Source: Colocasia esculenta
Lineage: Eukaryota > Streptophyta > Magnoliopsida > Alismatales > Araceae
Direction: 5' to 3'
NCBI GenBank assembly: GCA_014218235.1
Contig: CM024753.1
Coordinates: forward strand, 6,324,001 to 6,388,000
DNA length: 64,000 nucleotides
The notes below the pieces were generated by a model. That model saw only the letters and a program-made list of their open reading frames with translations. It did no database searches and was not told where the DNA came from. Shown here in pieces: positions 36,401-48,400 of the stretch; the first letter of the stretch is position 1; each line of letters begins with the position of its first letter. The position numbers were made by a program, and so were the translations under genes.

Positions 36401-39400
36401 CACCAATGGAAAAGTTATGCTTGGCATTGGTTTTTGCCGTTAAAAAGTTAAGGCATTTTGCTGGCGCACAAAGTTCAACTCATTTCTAGATGTGATCCTC
36501 TCAAGTTCTTACTCAAACAGCGGGTCCTGTCAGGGAGACTGGGAAAATGGGCACTATTGCTTATGGAGTTTGATATCTCCTTTGTGTCACAAAAAGCAAT
36601 TAAAGGACAGGGAATGGCAGAGTTCTTGGCCGCCCATCCGGTGCCAGAGAAAACTCCCCCTAAATACGGAATTGTTGACGAGGAGGTGCTCCCCTCTCAA
36701 GAACTTATGAAGCCCAAGAAGCACAAATTGAATACTGGCAGCTATACTTTGATGGGGCCGCGCGAGCTTCTCTGAAAGCTGATGGCACATCGACAAATGT
36801 GGCAGGGGCAGGAATTGTCCTGGTAACCCCGGGAAAAGGGATATTGCACTATTCGTGTGCTCTTGCGGAATCCCTCACAAATAATGAAGCAGAATATGAA
36901 GCCCTCATAGTTGGCTTGGAAATCGCCTAGAAATGGGCATAAGATGCATTGAAGTGTTTGGCGATTCACTGTTAGTCGTCAGACAAATGTTGGGCATTTT
37001 GAAGTCCGAAAAGAGAATTGAAAGCCTACTTCGAAGCAGCTACAAGACTCAGCGACATGTTCTATCACTTCAAAATAGAGCATGTTAGAAGAAGTCAAAA
37101 TTCACAAGCTGATGCATTGGCCAAGCTCGCATCCGCTCTCAAACTCCCTCCTGAAGGTGAACTGGCGATTACCATAAGAAACAGAAGACTGCTTCCGAGC
37201 ACCTAAATCGCCATGATGGTCTGACGACCTTTGAGGCGAATACATTGGAAGAAAATCAAGGCCAAGAAGAAGATGATTGGCGCGTTCCTATCATCAAAAT
37301 AAAAAATGGTTGGCTACCAGATAAAAGGGGGGAGCGAGTGCAATTATTGCGAAGAGCCGCTTCTTACAAGCTGATAAATGATACATTATACAAGTTTACG
37401 CCCGGGAAGGATAAATCCCTACTGCTGAGATGCCTATCTCCAAAGAAGCCAAGATGATCATGCGGGAGGTACACGCAGGACTGTGCGGAGCCCACCAATC
37501 CGGCCCAAAATGAAAATCAATATACAAAGCAAAGGCTTTTACTGGCCAACAATGTTTGCAGACTGCGAGCGATTCGCTCGAGCCTGCCCCCATGCCAAGC
37601 CTATGGGCCCGTGCCAAGAAAACCACCAAGCAAGCTCCACCCACCACCAACATGGCCATTTGCTGAATGGGGAATGGACATAGTGGGTCCCCTCCCTACA
37701 TCATCCAAGGGGTATAAATACATTCTGGCTGCCACAGATTATTTCTCAAGATGGGCTGAGGCTGTACCTCTGAAAGAAACTACCGGAGAAGCGTGGCTCG
37801 CTTTGTCCGACATCATATCATATACCGGTTCGGTGTTCCGAGTCGGATCATGTCTGACAATGGCACTCCATTCAAAATCAGACAATAAACAATTGATAGC
37901 AAAGTTCCACATCGAATGGAGGACGTCAACGGTCTACTATCCTCAAGCCAATGGGTTAGCCGAAGCCTTCAATAAAACCTTATGCAAGCTCATGGTCAAG
38001 TTGGTAAATGGTCGAAAGCGTGATTGGGACGAAAAGATGCATGAAGCTCTATGGGCCTATCGCACCATCTACAAAACTCCCACAGGATGTTCACCCTTTT
38101 CCCTTGTTTATGGGACCGAAGCAGTCATTCCTGTGGAAATTGAGCTCTCATCCTATAGAGTAGCTCTCCATTATGGTTTACCTACTGATGAGGGGACCGA
38201 AATAGAAAGACGGCTTGAGGAGTTGTCAAATTTGAAGAAAACGCTTGGTCGCATACCAACGTCTTCGAAACTATCAGGCACGGATGTCCCGCGCTTTTGA
38301 CAAGCTCGTGAAGGAAGGGCTTTTAAAAAGGGAGATTTAGTCATGGTCAAACAAAAGGACGTCATGGCCTCTCGACCCAAGAATAAATTCATACCCAATT
38401 GGCTCGGTCCGTTTGTGGTCGACAAAGTGTTCGAAGGTGGCGCCTACACAGTGGTCGACCAAAAGGGAAATGTTATGTTCCCACCTTTAAATGGCAGACA
38501 TATGAATTGTACCATACTCCTGAGTGTGAGTACGTCTACACAATGCAACAGGTGGAGCCGGCTTCGGTACACGTTAAAGAGGGGAAGTGATCTCGCTACG
38601 GATCTTCCAAATGAGTAAAAAAAAAAAAAAAAAAAGAAGAAAAAGAAAATGAGGGGCTTAAAACGAGGTGCCCCGGCGGACTCGATTCATTATTCCTCCA
38701 GGATGAATCGAGGGTAAAAAGGCCTAAAACCCAGCTGAGGTGAAAACCCGAAAGGGCGCCTCGGGCAAAATCGGAAACCCCGTTGCATGAAAACCCGAGA
38801 GGGCGTGCAGGCAAAAGCAAGAGGGGGCCAGCCATGGTGAAAACCCGAAAGGGCGCCATGACTGGTAATGTGAAAAAATGGGGATACTCTCTCGACCTTT
38901 CCTGGAGCGAGATCGAGCTATCCCGCATTCCTTATAAGAGGAGGACGCAAGAGTTGTCAATGACGAAACAACCCCTAAATTCATTCAAATGAATAATCAA
39001 ATAAGGGGGCTATAACCGAGACAACGATGATTGTGTCTTTCCGCCCTTATAAGAAATGTGGGAAGTTCGAACTCTGCTCGAAGAAAGAGAGAAAGGGAGA
39101 ACCCAACCAAAAAAAAAGAAGATACTCACTCCAAAAAAAAAAAAGAAAGAAAGTCAAATCCCGAGCTTCTTTGGCTAACAAGCCGTCAAGGCCAGTCAGA
39201 AAGCTCAAAATTCAGACCTCTTGACTAACAAGCCGTCCAGGCCAGTCAAAGGTTGAAATCCATGTCTTTTGGCTAACAAGTCGTCAAGACCAGTCAAAAG
39301 TCAAATCCCGAGTTTCTTTGGCTAACAAGCCGTCAAGGCCAGTCAAAAAGCTCAAAATCCAGACCTCTTGGCTAACAGCCGTCCAGGCCAGTCAAGGTCG

Positions 39401-42400
39401 AAATCCATGTCTTTTGGCTAACAAGTCGTCAAGACCAGTCAAAAGTCAAATCCCGAGTTTCTTTGGCTAACAAGCCGTCAAGGCCAGTCAAAAAGCTCAA
39501 AATCCAGACCTCTTGGCTAACAAGCCGTCCAGGCCAGTCAAAGGTCGAAATCCATGTCTTTTGGCTAACAAGTCGTCAAGACCAGTCAAAAGTCAAATCC
39601 GAGCTTCTTTGCTAACAAGCCGTCAAGGCCAGTCAAAAAGCCCAAAATCCAGACCTCTTGGCTAACAAGCCGTCCAGGCCAGTCAAAGGTCGAAATCCAT
39701 GTTTTTGGCTAACAAGTCGTCAAGACCAGTCAAAAGTCAAATCCCGAGTTTCTTTGGCTAACAAGCCGTCAAGGCCAGTCAAAAAGCTCAAAATCCAGAC
39801 CTCTTGGCTAACAAGCCGTCCAGGCCAGTCAAAGGTCGAAATCCATGTCTTTTGGCTAACAAGTCGTCAAGACCAGTCAAAAGTCAAATCCCGAGCTTCT
39901 TTGGCTAACAAGCCGTCAAGGCCAGTCAAAAAGCTCAAAATTCAGACCTCTTGGCTAACAAGCCGTCCAGGCCAGTCAAAGGTCGAAATCCATGTCTTTT
40001 GGCTAACAAGTCGTCAAGACCAGTCAAAAGTCAAATCCCGAGCTTCTTTGGCTAACAAGCCGTCAAGGCCAGTCAAAAAGCTCAAAATCCAGACCTCTTG
40101 GCTAACAAGCCACCCAGGCCAGTCAAAGGTTGAAATCCATGTCTTTTGGCTAACAAGTCGTCAAGACCAGTCAAAAGTCAAGTCCCGAGCTTCTTTGGCT
40201 AACAAGCCGTCAAGGCCAGTCAAAAAGCTCAAAATCCAGACCTCTTGGCTAACAAGCCACCCAGGCCAGTCAAAGGTTGAAATCTGTCTTTTTTGGCTAA
40301 CAAGTCGACAAGACCGTCAAAAGTCAAATCACGAGCCCCGGAGGAGCCTCAATCCTCTAAGCACATTTACGGCTCTCAGGGAAGCCTCTAATTCCCTACC
40401 ATTTGAAACCGAAAGAAATGTCCAATTCACGGCTCTCAGGGAAGCCTCTAATTCCCTACCGTACACAAATCTAGATTCCCAATCCATGGCCCACAGGGAA
40501 GCCTCTAATTCCCTACCATGCATAAATCCAAATTCTCAGTCCATGGCTCTCAGGGAAGCCTCTAATTCCCTACCATACACAAATTCAAACTCTCAATCCA
40601 GGGCTCTCAGGGAAGCCTCTAATTCCCTACCATATACAAATTCAAATTCCAATGGCTTTCAGGGAAGCCTTTAATTCCCTACCGCACATAAACCCAAGCT
40701 TCTGGCCAATACACCATCAAGGTTGGCCAACCCAGTTAAGATCCAAATCCAAATTCCCACGGCTCTCAAGGAAGCCTTTAATTCCTCACAAAAAAAAAGA
40801 AGAATAAATAGGGGCTTAAAAAGGAGGTGCCCCGACGGACTTGGTCTACCACTTCATCGTGATGGATCAAGGGTAAAAAGGTCCTAAACCCAGCTGAGGT
40901 GAAAACCCGAAAGGGCGCCTCAGGCAAAAATGGGTAAACCCCTCAACACGAAAACCTGTAAAGGCGTGTCGGAAAAAGCTAAAGGGGGCCAATTGTGGCG
41001 AAAACCCGAAAGGGCGCTAGGATTGGTAATGTGAAAAAAAAAAAAAAAAAAAATCAATCAAAATCATAAGTCCGAGGGAGCTTAAATTCCCTCACCCAAG
41101 CACGGCACTGGAGAAGCCAATTCTCTGATACAAACATGTTGTGGCCCCGGAGGAGCCCTAATCCTCTGAATCAAACAACTCATGGCTTTTGGGGGAAGCC
41201 TTAAAACCCCTGTTATCAACACACACTGTTGGCAAGATGGCAAAAAGTATGATGTATATAGTGAATAAAGATCTCAATCCCAAGACAGGCCCCTGGGATA
41301 GCCCAAGAAGGAGAAAGTAAATAAAGGCCCAGTACATGTACTAATGCAAAAAAAAAAAAAAACAAACAAAACAGAGTCTCCCGAACAAGTCTATGCCTCA
41401 GTAGCACTAGCCCTCAAGGAGTCAACCTCGACCTCTAAGGTAGCAATGGCAGCCTGGAGCCTGCTCTGCTCCATCTCCAAAGAAGATAGTCTCGCGGCCA
41501 CGTCTACAGAACGCCGCAGGTCCTCAGCAGCTGATTGGTCCAGGTGATGGGCCAGTATACGCAAAAGGGATGCACGAGCTGATTGTTCATTCTGCGTAGA
41601 AAGAAGAGATGCATGCTCGTCCCGCACCAGGGAAATCTGACTAGCAGCAATTATAGCCTCGCCACGAAGGGTGACCAGTCGGGCCTCCAAAATCTCAAGA
41701 GTCTGTGAGGATCGCTCCAACCCTATGCATCCAAAGCGCAGAAGTTAAACCCACTTCAAGTAAAGAACAAAAGGAAACATTTAAGAGATAAGCGATAAAA
41801 GAGGGACCTGAAACAGCCCAAGATGGGTGTGAAGACACCTCCTCGGTGTCGGGAATACCGCCTAGGGCGCTGGAAAGCTGTTGAGTCTCGCCCGACAGGG
41901 GCTCAGTATTTTCACCATGGTCGTCAGGAATCGCACAAGTCTCCAAAGAGCCGGGTTCATTAGCATCCAATGGCTTCTCTACGTCTAAAAGAACATGTGT
42001 GCAAAAGGCTAAGATCATGACGAAGACTCCTGACAAGCTGGAGATGAAAAGAAATATATACCTAAAAGGTACCCAGAAGGGCTGGCGGCGGCGTTTGCCT
42101 CTGTAGTCACCATTGGGAAGTCTAGGGCGGTAAGCTGTGGGGCATCCTGGCTGATCGTGGCTGTGAAAAAAAGGGGGGGCTGTTATAAGAAGAACACGCA
42201 CCAGAGAGTTACAAGATATGATGAGATCCAGAAGAATGTTGTGGATACCTGGTCCAGAACGAAGAGACAAAGGCTGATCAGAAGTCTCCGTATCGTGGCA
42301 AGGCATAGGAAGACCCGATAGAGGAGCTGCAGAACAAAAAAATAACAGGTGCAAATGCAAATAGAAAGAAAACCAAAAGCGAGCAGTAAACACTGAAGCT

Positions 42401-45400
42401 AAAACCTGTGACATGGGGGGAAGTGGCGCCAGTTGCGACGATCCAACAGTGTCCATAATGGCCAAGGGTACTCCTTGGTCTACGGTAGGTGGAGGATCTT
42501 TCATCATCTCCATCAAGTCGTCAAAAGGGATGCCTAAAAGAAGACAAGACATGGTCACATAGGGTGTTGAACAAGCCAGTGACAGGTGTTAGAGAGAAAA
42601 AAAAAGGGGAACTGGAATGATAATTAACTTACTGAAGCATGGATTATCAGGGTCCTCCATCGAGGGATCCCAGTCTGGGTCTAAAATCGGGATGTCGGTC
42701 ACATCCACCTCATAATCCCAGTCATCTATGTTGTCATCCTGGGAAAACCCTGTGTGAGCAGCTAAGGTTGAGGGTAAAGCCACGGCATTCGGATCATTGA
42801 ACTGAAGGGAGCCCGGTAGTCGCTCTACAGACCCTGCTAAGATCAAAGAAAGAAAAGGACATGAACATGTACATACGTGGAAAGTAACAAGCAATGAAAA
42901 TAAAGATCAGTCGCTAGTCACCAGTCTGCACTGTATCAGGTGAGACCCTAGGCGGTGAATGATGAACAGAAATGGGCAGGCCGGGTAAATAGCCTCCGGC
43001 GCAGAAGAGACTCATCACCAAGAGGGACAGCGAAAGAGCACAACCAGTAAGTCAAGTAGGCAGCCAAATGTGTGATTTCATCAAGTTCCCAGGGGTTCTC
43101 TGTCCGGTGCGGAGACTCAAATATAGGGGAAATGTAGGCAGCTCCTCTCGAGGAATCTCATACATGTCATGACGGGTCCCCTGTGCTCGGGCAAATTCAT
43201 TCACATAACAGAAGGTCCACCATAGAAATACCTCACCCAAGTGTACAAACTGACTCGCGGAACGGTAGAAGCAGTGCTGGTATCATCGGTGTCATCAGCT
43301 AAAGAAGCAGAATGCCGTGCCTTGGCCAGATCATGCCAAACTCTCAACAAATATCTATAACAAAATTCCAGCACATATTGACCCTGGCCATCGGTAGAAT
43401 CTCTGTGAAAATCATCTAAGACGACCTCTTCATAAGGTTCGCCTGCAATGGGAAGCCCTGAAATGCGATGGAAAGCCCACAAGTCTATAGCAGTCTCACC
43501 CTGCAGTGCAAATAGTGTTCCATTGTGGATTATACCGCTCAACCACAGCCTGTATCAAACCAGTGTAACATGGATATCTGTAAAGTGCCGCAGTCACTGC
43601 ATGACGGATACCCACAAGATCAAGCATATGGTGATAATGCTGAATCACATATTGCAACCACTCTGTTGCCCCGGGGCGAGGAACATGTGACCGTCTCACA
43701 CCCAGCTTGTCATACCAGCTAGGTCTCTTGCTCTGCAAAATATCTTGTAAAATACATTGGCCGCTGTAAAGAGTCTGCTCAGAAGGCTCGTCCTGAAGTC
43801 AAAAAGACACCAGCCCTGTGGCTAGAAACTGGAGCCCGGCTCCCACCTGCTATCATCCAGGAAGCTGCTCGTAAAGGGCGAGAAATGCTATGTGTACCTG
43901 TCAACTGCACATACCTTCCCAACTGTTTTGCTGAAGGTAACTCGTTCAGGCGAATGCCATGCCAAGGGAAAGCTGGATATGCATATGAAAATAAACCCTC
44001 CATGCTGTCACGATCAGAAAGAATGGCGCTCTCCAGAGCAAGCCTCTGGGCGCGAGTCAAGGGGACGGGCCGTCATCATCATTACCCGGCCAGACATACG
44101 AAGACACAAATGCCATAACAGATTCATTTGAGGGAAGGTGCTGAGGATAATCCGCAGGGCGCTGAAAGTAGAAATGTCCGTCACAATAGAGTACCCAGCC
44201 TGGGTCAATGGGTGCTGAATCGCCAGATGTCGCGTCAAGGTGCGATATTGCAATTCGGGCGTAACCCCGATCTAAATCAGAAAGCTTCTCAACTGTCACC
44301 AGGGTGGGTTCCATAAAAGGCATCTTCCGACGACAGGTGGGGGATTCGGCAAGCTAGTACGAACAGTAGTAGGCCACGTCCCCTACCATAAGAGCGACAG
44401 CCTCGACCTCTCCGAAACCCCGGCGCAAATCCATAATTGCCTGGGTATTGGTAGAAACAAAGGAAAATATCACTACGTGCTGGAAAACGCAAATGACGTG
44501 AATTTTAACAGCATGAAATACTGAATGATCACAAGAATCACACGTGACAGCTGCCCGATGATGTGGCACGGGCTATCTATCACGTGGGGGGCATTTGTTG
44601 TGCCATTTTTTCTGGCTTCCTACTGTCGAAGGGGGGAACGGAATAGAAGGAAGAAAGATATATACGCACAGGAGAGAGAGATACCTGGAAGGCCGGCCTC
44701 ACACCTCTCCTCCTCAGCCGTTGCCTGCAAGAGACAGGAAGAGAAGGGCGGGCCCCTGCTGAGGGCCCCCTGCCCGCGGCCGCCCTGGCCGCCCCGCCGC
44801 GACCCGGCGCCTGGATCACCGCGGCCCACCCCCCGCGGTCGCCGTCGCCTGTCCGGCCGGCAGCCGCCGCCGCCCTGGCCGCCCCGCCGCTGCCGCCGCT
44901 GCCGCCCTGCCGCCGCTGCCGCCCTGCCGCTGCCGCTGTCGCTGCCCCCCGCCGTCGCGCTGCTGCTTGCTGTACCTGGGGTCCGCCGCCACCAAGCAAG
45001 AGACGAAGAGGAGGGGAGAGGCTGCGCCCCCCCCCCCCCTTCCTGCTCTGTTTCGCACAGAGCAATCCGGGAAGGTGCCCGGCTCAAACAGGGAAAGGGA
45101 AAATGTGAAGAAAATGAAAATACGAGGGTTAAATCGCAATAAACCAATGTAAAAATTGCGTAAAACCCCTATTTTAATGTGCAGAGCTCCGGGGAGTGCG
45201 CCAAACCTTCCGCCAGGGCGTCTTTTGCCCAGGCACTATAAAAGGAGGGGGGCGCCCCAGGCTAAAGGGGAGGATTTTTAGAGTTGGAAAATCAGAGCAA
45301 GGCTCTGGGAAAAGACTGCAAGGCGGTCTGGGAAAGGGTCTGCAAGGCAGCCCTAAAGAGTATCGTGCAAGGCACGATCCAATTTTCTCAAAGTCAAAGC

Positions 45401-48400
45401 AAGGTCCATTGGACTTCTTCTTATTGGGCCAATTTTCTTATTGGGCCTGGTGCTTCTTATTGGGCCAGAATTGTACTGTCTCGCAATTAATCAAGACATT
45501 TTGTGCTTATTGGGCCAACAATTAGCGAATTAACTTGTGTTTATTTATCGGGCCCATTGGGCTATTTTTAATCATCCAATAATGCGTTATATGAATTATT
45601 TCATGTAATGTCACGTTTATTTAAAACGTAGCACTACGTAATTTCCTAGTCAAAATCAACCAAGTTTTCGACTAGTGTTAACAAAATATCTTCCAAATAA
45701 TATTCTTTAATTTTCAATAACATAAAATCAACAAACAAGTTATGTTTCACATCAATTTTAATCCACCTTAAGTTAAACACCTTTTAATTTAAATAAATAT
45801 GAAAATGTTAATTCACATAATCATAATGTAAATAAATAAATAACGAAAATAAATAAATGAAATTAATAATCTTAAAATACCAAAAATGAGAAAAAGGCAT
45901 TTGAAAAATCATAAAAATGAAATAATATCGTAAAATTTCAAAAAAAATAAATTGCATGTTTGCAACCATGTTCTCTTTCATGTGTAATTCATTTCATTCA
46001 AATGTGAGTCTTATTCTCTTGTTTCTAAGGGTTTGTCTGATGGTTAATCAAGGGTATTCAGCCTTTGTGCTGATATAATTAACACTAACCGCAGTAGTGG
46101 GGGAGGTCAAATGAACTAAATAAAACCATATGTAAATAAATAAAATCCAAATAAATCAAATCCAAGTTAAAATTTAAAAATTTTTTAAAAGTGTTAAAAA
46201 ACAATTCTCACAGTGATTAAGGATCAAATTGGGATTTAAACCATAAGTCCACCAGATCAAGTCATTAAAACACTAAAAACATGTTAGTCAACTTTAAGAC
46301 TATCATTTAGACACTAAAACATGTTAGTCAACTTTAAGACTGTCTTCATTATGTAAAAACAATTTATTAATGTGTAAGAATAGGTCAAAATGGTGAAATA
46401 TGGACAAATAAGAAAACCACCTTTTCTTGCTTTATTTCTAAAATTCCAACTTTTTTCACTTAAAAGTTTTCCTCCTTTTCTAGTACCATTTCTTTTCTTT
46501 CCTATAAAGGACTGGCTGGTCCCATCCTGGAACTAGCTGAACCGGAAAGTTGGGGGGACAATCTGAATCCAGATTGGACCAGCCAGTTTTGCAGAGCATG
46601 CTTTTCAGGATATACTGGGTCAACTAACCTCTTCCTTATGATATTCAATGTGCACAACCTGAATGGATGTGTCGATAATGTCTTTCTTGTCTGCCAATAC
46701 AGTGGCACTGGGTTTGCCATTATTCACTGATGCATCTTTTCAGACCTTAAGACTGTGTTTGAAAGGGATGTTTTCCTTCATGTAGGGTCCAAATTTTAGT
46801 AGCAAATATGTGCAGGGTACACTAAGGCTATTATTTTTACTAAAATTGCCTTTCTTGAGAGGACAAGGTGTTTTCTTAAAGGAAAAATTACATATATTCT
46901 CCTAAACTACATATTTGAATGTATACCCCAGAAATCTGCATATTATATCCTATAACCCTACATTCCATGTACCTATGATTTGGTTCCATCCATTGGATCC
47001 AACCACAATTGAGTTAAGAGGGCAAAAGGACTAACTTGCCCTCTACAACTCTAAAAGAAATAGTTCTTTTACAACTCTCTCTCTGATTGTTGGGGGCCTG
47101 GGGCCCACCCCACACCGTCATCCCCACCTGGTCAACCCCAATTGGATCATCTCTTTCTCCTTTTTCCCTTTATTTAACAGTTATGTTCACTCCTTCCATT
47201 TTCATGGATTGCTAACCACAGGAATATAACTGATGACTTTTTTTGTTTTTGGGGTTATAGAGTATAATATGAAGATTTCAGGGTATGCATGTAATTTTTA
47301 TTTCTTAAAAAAGAGGTATATTTTAAAAAGTGTCTGTTGTCATATGATGGTTTTCCCTTATGCATTGTAGTGATGGCACTGCTAACTCTTGTCGTACTAT
47401 AAGCTTAATGTCTTGTGCACAAGCTCTTCCGTCCCTGTCAATTTTCTCAAAACCTTAATACTATATATCCATATTCTTTTAGTTAAATTATAGTTAATGC
47501 ATAAATCTGGGATATCTGATAAATGTAGGTGATGATTACTGGTGATCAAGCTCTGACTGCATGCCATGTTGCTAGGCAAGTCCATATAGTTTCAAAGCCA
47601 CCATTGATCCTAGTTCCAACAAAAACTAGAGAAACTTTGGAGTGGATATCACCTGATGAAACAGAGAAAATACCTTTCAGGTAAATCTTTATCACCACTG
47701 CACGAACATCTCAATTTAGAATGCCATTTCAATTCAATGTGCTCATGGCCCTTGTCTTGTTGATTTTTTATGCTTCTTTTTTATCTGTGCTGATGGCCTT
47801 CTCCATCTTTGTTATTGCTATTATGCCTTTTATTTTTGTCCCTTGTGAATGCTGTTTGAAAGGAGTGTTAGTGAATCACTCCAGTTTCTTTGATTTACTT
47901 ACTCCTATGGTTATGTGAATGCAGTGACAAAGAGGTGGGAGTTCTTTCAGATTCTCATGATCTTTGCATAAGTGGTGATTGCTTCGAAATATTGCAGAGG
48001 ACAGCTGCTATGTTACATGTTATTCCCTATGTGAAGGTAGGTCTCCTAGGATAATAGTAGTCATTCATAATGCTACTGCTTTTGGCTCATTTAGTAAGGA
48101 TCCTGTGATTTCAGGTGTTTGCTCGGGTTGCACCTGAGCAGAAGGAGCTCATCATGACTATTTTTAAAACAGTGGGAAGGATGACATTGATGTGTGGGGA
48201 TGGAACCAATGATGTGGGAGCTCTAAAGCAGGTATATTTTCTGTCTCTATGCATGCTTTAGACTGTCAACCATATGGGGGGGGGGGGGGGGGGGGGATTG
48301 GGCATTTAGGAGAGGTGTATTTTGGATCTTGAGATGAGGCTTTTTCATCCACCATATTATTGGAGTCCAAAATGATGTTTGAAGTTTTGAACCCTGGAGT

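Larger units (their letters stand above)
28235..46212 (+). mobile_element. Tat-lineage Ty3/gypsy retrotransposon, 18 kb, in a PDR2 intron
   Basis: Two near-identical LTRs (28235-29852 and 44596-46212), a 5-bp GTGAT duplication, a tRNA-Arg-type primer site and a purine tract define a complete insertion. Plus-strand frames give gag, protease, reverse transcriptase, RNase H, a second RNase H and integrase. The dual RNase H, long 3' non-coding region with tandem repeats, and an antisense ORF are hallmarks of the Tat group (Retand/Ogre relatives). The LTRs show few substitutions, indicating a recent insertion. Pol frames are broken by one-base shifts. It is in the same orientation as the host gene, so its polyadenylation signals could matter for host transcripts. 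Confidence 0.94.
27182..47528 (+). other. Giant PDR2 intron (20.3 kb) carrying a Tat retrotransposon
   Basis: GT at 27182 and AG at 47527-47528 bound the intron; flanking exons join in phase (SSHDL to VMITGD). Removing the element 28235-46212 and one target copy leaves about 2.36 kb. The rest, 27184-28229 and 46218-47526, holds no exon. A roughly 40-bp tandem repeat (ACATGTTAGTCAACTTTAAG twice) lies near 46275-46345. Confidence 0.88.

Noticed and set aside
39658..40674. 338-residue plus-strand open frame
   Set aside because: It runs through the tandem hairpin arrays and only repeats the same peptide (LTSRQDQSKVKS-like). Frame openness follows from the repeat unit length.
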